Part shown: in pieces, positions 51,603-61,869 of the stretch
Layout of the letters: each line of letters starts with the position of its first letter
Position numbering within the stretch: the first letter of the stretch is position 1
From: Rufibacter psychrotolerans
GTDB lineage: Bacteria > Bacteroidota > Bacteroidia > Cytophagales > Hymenobacteraceae
Direction: 5' to 3'
Length of the DNA: 64,000 nt
Assembly (NCBI RefSeq): GCF_016924645.1
Contig: NZ_JAFFJV010000024.1
Coordinates: forward strand, 26,248 to 90,247
Position numbers and translations under genes: made by a program
The notes under the pieces: model-generated
Database searches by the model: none
Seen by the model: the letters and a program-made list of their open reading frames with translations, nothing else
What the model was told of the DNA's origin: nothing

Positions 51603-52127
51603 ATGATCCCAAAACCGCAACCCGGCGAGTACCATGAGTACTACCAGAAATACATCCAGAGCATCTCTGACCAAGCCGACATTCTGGAACTGCTGCAAAC
51701 GCAACGCCAGGAGGTGGTGCAGTTGTTTGGCAGGGTAAGCGAAAGCGAGGCCGATTTTGCCTACGCCCCGGGGAAATGGTCGGTAAAGCAGCTGTTGGGC
51801 CACATGAACGACACCGAGCGGATCATGGCCTACCGGGCGCTGTGCATTTCAAGGGGAGAGCAGAACCCGCTACCGGGCTTCGACGAGAACCAGTACGTGG
51901 CCAACGCCTTTTTTGAGGAGCGAACCCTGTCCGGGCTTCTGGAAGAGCACCAAACAGTCCGCCAAGCTACCCTTGCGTTGTTCAGCTCCTTCCACCCGCA
52001 GGCCATCGCCCGTTTGGGGAACGCCAACGGCAGCCCCGTCACCGTAGCCGCCCTGGCCTTCATCATCGCCGGACACGAGCGCCACCACCTCAACCTGCTG
52101 AAGGAACGCTACCTGGTGAAGCTTTAG
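51603..52127 (+). CDS. DinB superfamily metal-binding protein
   Basis: This 174-residue four-helix bundle is of the DinB/YfiT type. It has the metal-binding His residues in LLGHMNDTERIMAYRAL and AGHERHHLNLLKERYL, and a helix start at YAPGKWSVKQ. Members act as thiol-dependent S-transferases or have no known activity. The frame is open back to 51411, but the ATG at 51603 matches the normal family N-terminus. A hairpin with T-rich flank at 52188-52216 may terminate it. Confidence 0.85.
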   Translation: MIPKPQPGEYHEYYQKYIQSISDQADILELLQTQRQEVVQLFGRVSESEADFAYAPGKWSVKQLLGHMNDTERIMAYRALCISRGEQNPLPGFDENQYVANAFFEERTLSGLLEEHQTVRQATLALFSSFHPQAIARLGNANGSPVTVAALAFIIAGHERHHLNLLKERYLVKL

Positions 52128-52826
52128 TCCATTGCTGGAAGTGGATTGCTGATTGTTGATTGTCAATTGCTGTTAAGGCATTTTTTGTATGTGCCGGGTG
52201 AAAACACCTGGCACATCTTGTTTATGACCGGTTTTCCTGAAAGCAGGCTTAAACCATAAAAAACTGATCGCCCGTTTAGGGGCTGTTATTGAGAAACAGC
52301 CCCTAAACGGGCGATCAGTTTTTGTAAGTGAACAATAATTATCGAGCAACAACAGCTGTTAGCAGTTTCTCATCAATCATTAATCAGCCCGCCATTACAA
52401 AGGCAGGCGCCCTTCCGCTTGCTGGTGAAAACACACAGCAAGGGCTAAGGTCTTTTTCTTTTTCCCACCATTGTTGATGCCCGCCATTGTTTATGTCCTG
52501 CCATTGTTGGTGTTATCACCAACAATCCTGCCGCAGGCGCCTATAGCTTGCTGGTAAAAACACGAGCAAGGGTAAGGGCTACATTGGCAAGGGCTTTATT
52601 CATGTTCCACACCTAATGATATGCCACTCCTAAAAGATTCACGCCATTGTTAGTGTTTTCACCAACAATCCAGATGCAGGTGCCTTCCGCTTGCTATAGA
52701 TTATTCTTAAGCACGCTTAAACGTTGGGCATAGCTCTTGATAAGCCCACATCATAGCCATTCCAAGATTAACTATCTAACCACTAGCTGCTAAAAGCTAC
52801 CAATTCGCCCTATCTACTAGGAGCCA
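52128..52826. repeat. Array of mini-hairpins and palindromes
   Basis: About 700 bases without a gene. It contains three structures. A 24-bp interrupted inverted repeat lies at 52188-52216. A diverged palindrome at 52225-52256 is followed by a 29-bp perfect-arm palindrome at 52259-52323. Degenerate tandem units follow, in which ATTGTTGGTG / CACCAACAAT hairpins (52503-52526, 52643-52670) alternate with GCTTGCTGGT...AGCAAG hairpins (52403-52443, 52533-52573, 52677-52698). Confidence 0.75.
52259..52323. repeat. Dispersed palindrome, copy 13 (perfect 29-bp arms)
   Basis: The arms begin AAAAACTGATCGCCCG and continue TTTAGGGGCTGTT, with a seven-base loop and an exact complement. It is the longest perfect copy in the window. 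Confidence 0.92.
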
Positions 52827-54200
52827 TCAAAGCAGTTGGTTGGCCAGGTTGGCCAGGGCAGAGCGTTCGCCTTTCTGCAGGGTCACGTGGGCGTACAGCG
52901 GGTGGTTCTTCACCTTGTCAATCAGGTAGGAGAGGCCGTTGCTTTGGGTGTCCAGGTAGGGGGTGTCAATCTGGTAAATGTCGCCGGTGAAGATAATCTT
53001 GGTGTTTTCGCCGGCCCTGGAGATAATGGTCTTGATCTCGTGCGGGGTAAGGTTCTGGGCCTCGTCTACGATAAAGATGATGTTAGACAAACTGCGGCCC
53101 CTGATGTAGGCCAGCGGCGTGATCACCAGTCGCTCGTCTTCCACCATTTCCTTGATGCGGTTGCTTTCGCGGCTGTGCTCGGGGAACTGGTTCTGAATAA
53201 ACTTGAGGTTGTCCCAGAGCGGCTCCATGTAGGGGCCAATCTTAGAGTTCACGTCGCCGGGCAGAAAGCCAAGGTCGCGGTTGCTGAGGGGCACAATGGG
53301 CCGGGCCAGGTAGATCTGCCGGTACACCTCGCGCTGCTCCAGGGCGCCGGCCAGGGCCAGCAGGGTTTTGCCGGTACCCGCCACCCCCTGGATGGAGACC
53401 AACTTGATCTCGGGGTGCAGGATGGCGTGCAGAGCGAAGGTCTGCTCGGCGTTGCGGGGCTTGATGCCCACCGCCGTGAGCTTGTCTACCCGCTCCAGGA
53501 TTCTTTCCTGCGGATTATAGTACGCTAAGGCAGAGGACTTACTGCTGCGCAGGATAAAGTAATGGTTGTCTGAGGGTGGGTTGGGCAGGGCCTCTTCCAC
53601 GGGACACTCGCCCTCTTCATAGAGCCTGGTGATGACCGTGTGCGGAATGTCTTCCACCAGGTCATTGCCGCGGTACAGGTTGGTCACGTTCTGGATCTTG
53701 CCGGTCTCATAGTCCTCGGCCGACAGGTTGAGCGCGCGCGCCTTCAGCCGCAGGTTAATGTCTTTGGTGACCAAGGTTACCTTGTGGTCAGGCATTTCGT
53801 GCTGCAGGGCCAGGGTGGCGTTCAGGATCTTGTGGTCGGCTTTGTCTTCGTTGAAGATCTTCTCGGCGTCAATGGGCGTGCCGTTGCCCATGAGCACTTT
53901 GAACCGGCCTTTGTTGGAGCCTTTCAGGGGAATCCACTCCTGCAACTTGTGCTCGGCCGAGAGGTTGTCAATGTACCGGATAAACTCGCGCGCCTCAAAG
54001 TTCTTGATGTCGTTCCCTTTCTTGAAGTTGTCCAGTTCCTCCAGCACGGTGATGGGGATGGCCACGTCATGCTCGCCAAAATGCTCCACGGCGCTGTGGT
54101 CGTAGAGAATCACGGAGGTATCCAGCACAAAGGCTTTCTTTACTTTGGGCGCCTCGGCCTTGGCTTTGGGGGCGCGCTTGCGGGTTGGGGATTTCAGCAC
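52827..54200 (-). CDS. PhoH family protein with PIN domain (PhoH2-like)
   Basis: This 457-residue protein has an N-terminal PIN RNase domain (residues 23-160: FVLDTSVILYD, VLEELDNFKKG, LVTKDINLRLKA). The PhoH ATPase domain follows, with Walker A SIQGVAGTGKTLLALAGALE and Walker B IFIVDEAQNLTPHEIKTIIS, and a GDIYQID sensor. PhoH2 proteins couple RNA helicase and ribonuclease activities. The start region is rich in Lys, Ala and Pro. It is a single gene with no toxin-antitoxin partner next to it. Confidence 0.92.
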   Translation of the reverse strand: MLKSPTRKRAPKAKAEAPKVKKAFVLDTSVILYDHSAVEHFGEHDVAIPITVLEELDNFKKGNDIKNFEAREFIRYIDNLSAEHKLQEWIPLKGSNKGRFKVLMGNGTPIDAEKIFNEDKADHKILNATLALQHEMPDHKVTLVTKDINLRLKARALNLSAEDYETGKIQNVTNLYRGNDLVEDIPHTVITRLYEEGECPVEEALPNPPSDNHYFILRSSKSSALAYYNPQERILERVDKLTAVGIKPRNAEQTFALHAILHPEIKLVSIQGVAGTGKTLLALAGALEQREVYRQIYLARPIVPLSNRDLGFLPGDVNSKIGPYMEPLWDNLKFIQNQFPEHSRESNRIKEMVEDERLVITPLAYIRGRSLSNIIFIVDEAQNLTPHEIKTIISRAGENTKIIFTGDIYQIDTPYLDTQSNGLSYLIDKVKNHPLYAHVTLQKGERSALANLANQLL

Positions 54201-54349
54201 AGGAACCAGGATTTAGGGTGAACAGAAAGAGGGCGCCCGGCAGGCACCCCGTGTACCTAATTTGGTGATTATTTCGTTCTGAAATGAGAAGAACCCATGA
54301 TAAATTTTCACTGGTCCTAAATTACACTTTCACGGTAAAGCTACCCCCC

Positions 54350-54856
54350 ATGCAGCACGTCACCCATTCCCCAGGCTTCCGCCGCAAGGCTACCGCGGTA
54401 GCCCTGCTGGTCTTTTTCTCCTGCCTTATGAGCCAACCCGGTTGGGCCTGGCCCTGGCAGTGGAACCGCTACGATAAAAAAGAGCTCCGGAACGGCCGCT
54501 GGCGCGTGTTCCATGACGCCGACCAGAAGGTGGTGCACTACCAGGGGCGCTACCGGCACGGCAAAGAGGTGGGCGTCTGGAAGACCTACACCGCCGATGG
54601 CAACCTATATTTCAGGGAAAAGATCAAACGCCGCAAACAGCACATCAAGACCGTCTACTACCACCCCAACGGGAAAGTGTCGCATAGGGGCATGGCGTAC
54701 CTGGTGCCCGCGGCGAGCGGCGGGGTACAGTATTACTGGCACGGCGACTGGGAGTACTTTGACCAGCAGGGGCAGGCCCTGGGCGTAAAGACCTTCGTGA
54801 AAGGCGAGCCCACCACCAACAGCCCCAGCCTGAGCAGCACTAAAAAAGAAGAGTAA
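54350..54856 (+). CDS. Secreted MORN-like repeat protein, first of a tandem pair
   Basis: This 168-residue protein has a signal peptide (residues 14-32, ending GWA) and then a conserved WPWQWNR box. Imperfect MORN-type repeats follow: GRWRVFHDADQKVVHYQGRY, VGVWKTYTADGNLYF, TVYYHPNGKVSHRGMAYL, YYWHGDWEYFDQQGQ. It is paralogous to the next gene along its whole length. MORN-like proteins of this type are abundant in Bacteroidota and are sometimes annotated as toxin-antitoxin YwqK-like; no function is established. The start is uncertain; the frame opens at 54284, and the ATG at 54350 gives the better signal peptide. Confidence 0.7.
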   Translation: MQHVTHSPGFRRKATAVALLVFFSCLMSQPGWAWPWQWNRYDKKELRNGRWRVFHDADQKVVHYQGRYRHGKEVGVWKTYTADGNLYFREKIKRRKQHIKTVYYHPNGKVSHRGMAYLVPAASGGVQYYWHGDWEYFDQQGQALGVKTFVKGEPTTNSPSLSSTKKEE

Positions 54857-54864
54857 GCCCTAGC

Positions 54865-54902
54865 CATTTTTAGGCTGTTTTCTTAAACTTAGCCCAGAAA
54901 CC
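54865..54902. repeat. Dispersed palindrome, copy 14
   Basis: TTTTTAGGCTGTTTTC with the diverged complement TTAAACTTAGCCCAGAAA, in the 58-base gap between the MORN paralogues. Confidence 0.65.
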
Positions 54903-54914
54903 AACCCCCAGTTT

Positions 54915-55415
54915 ATGGTAAAGAAAGGAATACTTGGCGTACTGGTAGGCATATGGCTCCTTGCCCCGCACCCAAGCGGCGGGGCAGCCTGGCCCTGGCA
55001 ATGGAACCGGGTAGACAAACAGGGAAACCGCACCGGCAAGTGGCGGGCCTACTACAACCACAAGCCCGACCAGCTCATGTACACCGGCCGGTTCAAAAAA
55101 GGGAAGGAGCGGGGCACCTGGAAGACTTTCTCCGCCGACGGCAAACTGGAGCGCCTGGAAAAGTACGAGCCCAAGCACAAACGCATCAAGACCACCTTTT
55201 ACCACCCCAACGGCACCGTGTCGCACCGGGGCATGGCCTATTTGTTTGAGGAAAAGAACCTCCTCATGTACAAATGGCACGGCGACTGGCATTACTATGA
55301 CTCCACCGGCCAGTGGCGGGGCTGGAAATCCTTCAGCCGGGGCATCTCGGGCTCGCCCCAGCCCATCCTCACCAACCGGCCTCCCACTAAAAAAGGAGCA
55401 AGCCGTGCGTGGTAG
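54915..55415 (+). CDS. Secreted MORN-like repeat protein, second of a tandem pair
   Basis: This 166-residue protein has a signal peptide (residues 1-24) followed by the WPWQWNR box shared with its neighbour. MORN-type repeats follow: GKWRAYYNHKPDQLMYTGRF, RGTWKTFSADGKLER, TTFYHPNGTVSHRGMAYL, YKWHGDWHYYDSTGQ. The paralogue lies 58 bases upstream on the same strand, so the pair arose by tandem duplication and may be co-transcribed. It ends in a Lys/Pro-rich tail. Two diverged palindromes and a terminator follow. The function is unknown. Confidence 0.75.
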   Translation: MVKKGILGVLVGIWLLAPHPSGGAAWPWQWNRVDKQGNRTGKWRAYYNHKPDQLMYTGRFKKGKERGTWKTFSADGKLERLEKYEPKHKRIKTTFYHPNGTVSHRGMAYLFEEKNLLMYKWHGDWHYYDSTGQWRGWKSFSRGISGSPQPILTNRPPTKKGASRAW

Positions 55416-55443
55416 AGCTGGTGGAGGTTCGGCGGTTGGCTCA

Positions 55444-55482
55444 CTTGTTTTAGGCCGATTTTCAAGAAAGGGGGCTAAAACC
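55444..55482. repeat. Dispersed palindrome, copy 15
   Basis: TTGTTTTAGGCCGATTTTC with GGGGGCTAAAACC: family member with a diverged core. Confidence 0.65.
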
Positions 55483-55532
55483 GGGAAAGGGAAACGTTAT
55501 GGAAGGAGCCTAACGTCTTCCTACCGTCAGCT

Positions 55533-55571
55533 GGGTTTTGGGCCTGTTTTGCCGAAAAGCCCCTAAAACGG
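55533..55571. repeat. Dispersed palindrome, copy 16
   Basis: GGGTTTTGGGCCTGTTTTGC with CGAAAAGCCCCTAAAACGG, two bases from an adjacent terminator region. Confidence 0.7.
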
Positions 55572-55576
55572 ATATA

Positions 55577-55615
55577 AAAAGAGAAGGCCAGGTAGAACAC
55601 CTGGCCTTCTCTTTT
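55577..55615. terminator. Bidirectional terminator between the MORN pair and citrate synthase
   Basis: AAAAGAGAAGGCCAGG / CCTGGCCTTCTCTTTT, a perfect 16-bp stem with a seven-base loop. Confidence 0.9.
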
Positions 55616-55640
55616 AATACGGTACCGTAAGGGCGCTTGA

Positions 55641-56927
<1,287 letters not shown>

Positions 56928-57474
56928 ATTATTCTTTAAGTGGGTTTACAGGTTGTCAGGCCTTGCGGCAAGTTAGCCAAAAGCGCCAAAAATGAAAAGT
57001 GTTAGGCAGAACATACTTTTCTGGGGAAAACCGGGGGTTGCACAAACGTTTCCCAAATGTTGCACAAACCTGCGGGCCGGTTTTTGGGGTCTGCCCGCCT
57101 GGTGCCCTGGCGTACCGGCAACGGCCAGATTTCCTTCCCAAATAAAGGGCTCTCCAACACGTATTTGGGCGTTAATATAGAGACGGCACTCCATCTACTG
57201 CAATAAAATCCAGGCTTTTTTTCCGCCCGTTTTTCCTACTGGCTTATTCTCAGGCAGTTTGCCAAAGGCTTGAAAATCTGTAAAACAAACATCTGTTAGT
57301 GCTGGTCGCTTTGTGAAATTTACAATTATTTTAAGTTAATAAGTAAAATAGATAATTATAGTCTAAGTTATTGCCATAATCACATAAAATGAAATTCTAT
57401 TTTGACAGTATGGTAATTATGTTTAAGATTGGTGAATGCCCATGATGTAAAACCCTTGTACATAACCCAATCTT
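56928..57474. other. Divergent regulatory region of gltA and the GAPN-like gene
   Basis: About 550 bases. GTTGCACAAAC occurs twice (57037-57047 and 57059-57069), spaced 22 bases apart, about 110 bases before gltA. The second half (57300-57474) is strongly AT-rich, as expected of a promoter region, but no exact TAnnTTTG is placed well for the aldehyde dehydrogenase gene. Confidence 0.5.
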
Positions 57475-59127
57475 ATGGAAGTAAAAGAAAGTACAGCTCA
57501 GGTGACCCGCGAGGCGTTGCGCGCCATTTTCCCAACCCAAGGCCAGATTCCCCAGGAATTCGCCCTGCCGAGTGAGGTGCACCAGCGGGAATACCTCTCA
57601 GACGGATTCCTGAAGGAGTGGAGCGGCGCGGCGCACGACGTCTACTCACCGGTGGCCGTGGCCCAGCCAGACGGCACCTACCAGCGCCAGCGCATTGGCT
57701 CTTACCCCGTATGTACTGAGAAGGAAGCCCTGGAAGCCCTGGAGGCGGCCGTAGCAGCCTACGACAACGGCCGCGGGACCTGGCCCACCATGGGCGTGGA
57801 CGGCCGCATCAAATGCGTGGAGCACTTTACCCAGCGCATGATTGCGCAGAAAGACCTGGTGGTGAAACTCATCATGTGGGAGATTGGCAAATCCTGGGCC
57901 GACTCAGTGAAAGAGTTTGACCGCACCGTGGAGTACATCTACGCCACCATTGACGCCCTCAAGAACCTGGACCGCCAGTCCTCGGGCTTTGAGATAGAAC
58001 AGGGCATTGTGGCGCAAGTGCGCCGCTCGCCCCTGGGCGTGGTGCTCTGCATGGGTCCGTTCAACTACCCGCTTAACGAGACCTTCACCACGCTCATCCC
58101 GGCGCTCATCATGGGCAACACCATTTTGTTCAAGCCACCCAAACACGGCACCCTGTTGTTCTGCCCGCTGCTGGAAGCCTTCCGCGATTCTTTCCCCGAA
58201 GGCGTGGTGAACACCATTTACGGGCGGGGCCACGCCATTGTGCCGGCGCTCATGAAGTCGGGCAAGGTGAACGTGCTCACCCTCATCGGGTCCAGCAAAG
58301 TGGCCGATGAGCTCAAAAAGCTACACCCCAAGGTAAACCGTTTGCGCGCCATTTTAGGATTAGACGCCAAAAACGCCGCCATCATCACCCAGAATGCCGA
58401 CCTGAAGCTGGCCGTGGAGGAGACGGTGCTGGGGGCTCTGTCTTTCAACGGGCAGCGCTGTACGGCGCTCAAGATCATCTTCGTGCACCGCAGCCAGGTA
58501 GACTCGTTCCTGGAGAAACTAACGGAGGCAGTGGGCAAACTCAAGTACGGCATGCCCTGGGAGAAAGGCGTGGCGCTCACTCCGCTGCCCGAACCGCACA
58601 AACCGGCTTATTTAAAGGAGTGCATTGACGATGCCCTGCAGCACGGCGCGCAAGTGGTGAACCCCGGCGGAGGCCAGGCGTTTGAGTCTTTTGTGTACCC
58701 GGCCATTCTGTATCCGGTGAACAAAGAGATGAAACTCTACCGCGAGGAGCAGTTCGGGCCACTCATCCCAGTGGTGGCTTATGATGATCTGGAGGAGCCT
58801 ATTCAATATTTAATAGAGTCTACCCACGGGCAGCAGGTAAGCATCTTTAGCCAGGATGCCTCTGAGGTGGCCTCGCTCATTGACCCGCTGGTGAACCAGG
58901 TGAGCCGCGTCAACATCAACTGCCAGTGCCAGCGCGGCCCCGACGTGTTCCCGTTCACCGGCCGCAAAGACAGCGCCGAGGGCACCTTGTCAGTGGTAGA
59001 TGCGCTGCGCTCGTTCTCCATCCGGTCGTTGGTGGCCGCTAAGATGAACGAGAACAACAAGCAGTTGCTCAACCAGATTGTCTCTGAGGGCGAGTCTAAC
59101 TTCTTAAGCACCAAGTTTATCTTCTAG
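57475..59127 (+). CDS. GAPN-like aldehyde dehydrogenase with a substituted general base
   Basis: This 550-residue aldehyde dehydrogenase is most like NADP-dependent non-phosphorylating glyceraldehyde-3-phosphate dehydrogenase: MGPFNYPLNETFTTLIPALI, FKPPKHGTLLF, LIGSSKVADELKKLHPKVNR. The catalytic Cys is C329 in FNGQRCTALK. The residue 34 positions before it, normally the general-base Glu of the LELGGK motif, is Gly295 (ILGLDAKNAAI), with Asp297 two residues later. The N-terminus is about 50-60 residues longer than typical GAPN. The enzyme may be active with an altered mechanism, or act on another aldehyde. It is monocistronic and ends at a hairpin. Confidence 0.85.
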   Translation: MEVKESTAQVTREALRAIFPTQGQIPQEFALPSEVHQREYLSDGFLKEWSGAAHDVYSPVAVAQPDGTYQRQRIGSYPVCTEKEALEALEAAVAAYDNGRGTWPTMGVDGRIKCVEHFTQRMIAQKDLVVKLIMWEIGKSWADSVKEFDRTVEYIYATIDALKNLDRQSSGFEIEQGIVAQVRRSPLGVVLCMGPFNYPLNETFTTLIPALIMGNTILFKPPKHGTLLFCPLLEAFRDSFPEGVVNTIYGRGHAIVPALMKSGKVNVLTLIGSSKVADELKKLHPKVNRLRAILGLDAKNAAIITQNADLKLAVEETVLGALSFNGQRCTALKIIFVHRSQVDSFLEKLTEAVGKLKYGMPWEKGVALTPLPEPHKPAYLKECIDDALQHGAQVVNPGGGQAFESFVYPAILYPVNKEMKLYREEQFGPLIPVVAYDDLEEPIQYLIESTHGQQVSIFSQDASEVASLIDPLVNQVSRVNINCQCQRGPDVFPFTGRKDSAEGTLSVVDALRSFSIRSLVAAKMNENNKQLLNQIVSEGESNFLSTKFIF

Positions 59128-59146
59128 TTAGCTTCTGTGCATTTCG

Positions 59147-59186
59147 CAGAAAAGCCGCTCTGGTACTTACCGGGGCGGCTTTTCTG
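59147..59186 (+). terminator. Terminator of the GAPN-like gene
   Basis: CAGAAAAGCCGC / GCGGCTTTTCTG, a 12-bp stem around a 16-base loop. Confidence 0.7.
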
Positions 59187-59313
59187 GTTTGGGCCTCTCG
59201 CTGACGTTTTTAAAATCTTTGCCTTATATCTTCCGCGAGTCTGGAGACTCGCCCCAAGAGAGGGGGAAAGTGGTGGTTGATGTTATTGGGTGCCCGAATT
59301 CATTATTTAAAAG

Positions 59314-59358
59314 GCTGCTGTTTTAGGTCTGTTTTCTGAAAAAAGCACAAAAAGCTGC
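59314..59358. repeat. Dispersed palindrome, copy 17
   Basis: GCTGCTGTTTTAGGTCTG with AAAGCACAAAAAGCTGC: outer arms partly conserved. Confidence 0.6.
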
Positions 59359-59427
59359 TGGACGGTATGTGTTTTTTTCTAGCTGCTCTGTAAAATTTTT
59401 TGTCTTTTTGGTTCTGCGTCCGCTTTG

Positions 59428-59466
59428 GTGTTTCAAGGCCGATTTGGTCAAAAGGCAGCTAAAACT
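59428..59466. repeat. Dispersed palindrome, copy 18
   Basis: GGTGTTTCAAGGCCGATTTG with AAAAGGCAGCTAAAACTC: diverged member. Confidence 0.55.
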
Positions 59467-59724
59467 CATTTCATTTAAGGTTTTAAAGCTGAAAAAAGCC
59501 GCTTTATTCAGGTTTTAGGGCCCTTTGTTTGCTAGCCAGCGGGGTTGGTGTCGCCTTAGGGTAAAATTCTTGTAACCGTATGGAGCGTAGGCACGTCTTC
59601 CCCCAATATTTTCTTTCTAAGGCGTGCTTTAAAATAAAGTAACGCCAGTACAATTTTCCCGTAGACGGTACGCACTCAGACAACAGCATAGACCAGAGAC
59701 CAACTTCTACTGAAACCAAAGACA

Positions 59725-61869
59725 ATGAACGTAATAACCTATCCGGGCAGCCCATTTCCCTTGGGTGCCACCTGGGATGGCAAGGGGGTGAACTTCGCCC
59801 TGTACGCCCAGAATGCCACCAAAGTGGAACTGTGCCTTTTCTCCACTCCCCAGGACGAAGTAGAAACCGCCAGAATTGAGATCATTGAGCGGTCGCACCA
59901 GGTGTGGCATACCTATATCCCAGAGCTGGAGCCGGGCCAATTGTACGGGTTCAGGGTACACGGGCCGTATGAGCCAGAGAATGGCCACCGGTTCAACCAC
60001 CACAAACTGCTTATTGACCCTTACGCCAAGGCCATCTCGGGTACCGTGAACTGGCACGAGTCGTTGTTTGGCTATCAGTTTGGCCATGAAGACGAAGACC
60101 TGAGCTTTTCAGAGATGGACAGCGCCCCGTTCATTCCCAAATCGGTGGTGGTAGATCCCAGTTTTGACTGGGAGGGAGACACCCCGCCCAAAATCCCCTT
60201 CCACAAGTCGGTCATCTACGAGGCGCACGTGAAAGGATTCACGCGGCTGCACCCAGACATTCCGGAGGAAATACGCGGTACCTACGCCGGCATTGCGCAC
60301 CCCACCACCATCCAGTACCTGCAGGACCTGGGCATTACCGCCATTGAGCTCCTGCCCGTGCATCATTTCATCACCGATTGGTACCTGCAGGACAAAGGCC
60401 TCACCAATTACTGGGGCTACAATTCCATTGGGTTCTTCGCGCCAGATGTGCGCTACTCCAGCAGCGGGGTCCTGGGCCAGCAGGTCACCGAATTCAAGAA
60501 CATGGTGAAAGCCCTGCACCGGGCCGGCATTGAGGTCATCCTGGATGTGGTGTACAACCACACCGGCGAAGGCAACGAGAAAGGCCCCACCTTGTCGTTC
60601 AAGGGCATTGACAATGCCTCTTATTACCGGCTGGTAGAGGACAACAAGCGCTACTACATGGACTACACCGGCACCGGCAACACGCTCAACGCCAACCTGC
60701 CCAGCGTGCTGCGCCTTATCATGGACAGCCTGCGCTACTGGATCTTGGAGATGCACGTAGACGGCTTCCGGTTCGATTTGGCCTCGGCCCTGGCCCGCGA
60801 GCTGCACGACGTGGACCGCCTCAGCTCCTTCTTTGACATCATCCACCAGGACCCGGTGATCTCGCAGGTGAAACTCATCGCCGAGCCCTGGGACGTGGGC
60901 GAGGGCGGTTACCAGGTGGGCAACTTCCCGCCGGGCTGGACCGAGTGGAACGGAAAGTACCGCGACTGCATGCGCGATTTCTGGCGCGGCGAAGACAGCA
61001 TGCTGGCTGAGTTCGCCAACCGTTTCACCGGCTCCTCAGATCTGTACTTTGACGATTTCAGAAGGCCCACGGCCAGCATCAACTTCATCACCGCGCATGA
61101 CGGCTTCACCCTGCATGACCTGGTGTCTTACAACGAAAAGCACAACGAGGCCAACGGCGAAGACAACAAAGACGGCGATGACCATAACCGCTCCTGGAAC
61201 TGCGGGGTAGAGGGCCCTACCGAGGACCAGTGGATCATTGACCTGCGCAATCGCCAGAAACGCAACTTCCTGGCAACGCTCTTCCTCTCGCAGGGGGTGC
61301 CCATGCTGGTAGCCGGCGACGAGCTGAGCCGTACCCAGGGCGGAAACAACAACGCCTACTGCCAGGACAACGAGATTTCCTGGATCAACTGGGACGGCGC
61401 CGACCAGCGCCTGATGGAGTTCTCCAAAAAGCTGATCCACCTGCGCAAAAACCACCCGGTGTTCCGCCGCCGCCGCTGGTTCCAGGGGCAGCCCATCAAA
61501 GGACACGGTCTGGAGGATATTCAGTGGTTCCTGCCCAATGGCCAGGAAATGGAGTACGAACACTGGGAGCAGGACCACGCAAAATCTTTGGCCATCTTCC
61601 TGAACGGCCGGGGCGTGCACTCCCGCGGGCCTCAGGGCGAAGTAGTGCTGGACGACTCGTTCTATGTCATCTTCAATGCCTACCATGATTCGCTCATCTT
61701 CCACGCGCCGCCCGCCAAATACGGCGAGTCGTGGGAAGTGGTGGTAGATACCTTCCGCGATCTGGTGGAGCCCGAGAACCCCACCAAGTACAAAGCCGGC
61801 GAGTCGTTCCACGTAGAGGGCCGCTCTGTGTTAGTGTTGAAGAACCCTATTTTCCATAAGCCCGAATGA
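59725..61869 (+). CDS. glgX: Glycogen debranching enzyme GlgX
   Basis: This 714-residue GH13 isoamylase-type enzyme has an N-terminal CBM48 (GSPFPLGATWDGKGVNFALY). The catalytic barrel follows with IYEAHVKGFTRLHPDIPEE, DVVYNHTGEGNEKGPTLSF, the nucleophile Asp in VDGFRFDLASAL, the acid/base Glu in LIAEPWDVGEGGYQVGNFPP and the third Asp in FITAHDGFTLHDL. It hydrolyses alpha-1,6 branches of glycogen or dextrins. The stop overlaps the treZ start (ATGA), so the released linear chains may feed the trehalose route encoded next. The start fits the family N-terminus. Confidence 0.95.
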   Translation: MNVITYPGSPFPLGATWDGKGVNFALYAQNATKVELCLFSTPQDEVETARIEIIERSHQVWHTYIPELEPGQLYGFRVHGPYEPENGHRFNHHKLLIDPYAKAISGTVNWHESLFGYQFGHEDEDLSFSEMDSAPFIPKSVVVDPSFDWEGDTPPKIPFHKSVIYEAHVKGFTRLHPDIPEEIRGTYAGIAHPTTIQYLQDLGITAIELLPVHHFITDWYLQDKGLTNYWGYNSIGFFAPDVRYSSSGVLGQQVTEFKNMVKALHRAGIEVILDVVYNHTGEGNEKGPTLSFKGIDNASYYRLVEDNKRYYMDYTGTGNTLNANLPSVLRLIMDSLRYWILEMHVDGFRFDLASALARELHDVDRLSSFFDIIHQDPVISQVKLIAEPWDVGEGGYQVGNFPPGWTEWNGKYRDCMRDFWRGEDSMLAEFANRFTGSSDLYFDDFRRPTASINFITAHDGFTLHDLVSYNEKHNEANGEDNKDGDDHNRSWNCGVEGPTEDQWIIDLRNRQKRNFLATLFLSQGVPMLVAGDELSRTQGGNNNAYCQDNEISWINWDGADQRLMEFSKKLIHLRKNHPVFRRRRWFQGQPIKGHGLEDIQWFLPNGQEMEYEHWEQDHAKSLAIFLNGRGVHSRGPQGEVVLDDSFYVIFNAYHDSLIFHAPPAKYGESWEVVVDTFRDLVEPENPTKYKAGESFHVEGRSVLVLKNPIFHKPE

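Larger units (their letters stand above)
59128..59724. other. Gene-free region with several palindromes
   Basis: About 600 bases. It contains a terminator at 59147-59186, palindrome copies at 59314-59358 and 59428-59466, and a half-copy (GTTTTAGGGCCC) near 59511-59523. The minus-strand 83-codon frame at 59504-59755 has no coding features. Confidence 0.6.
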
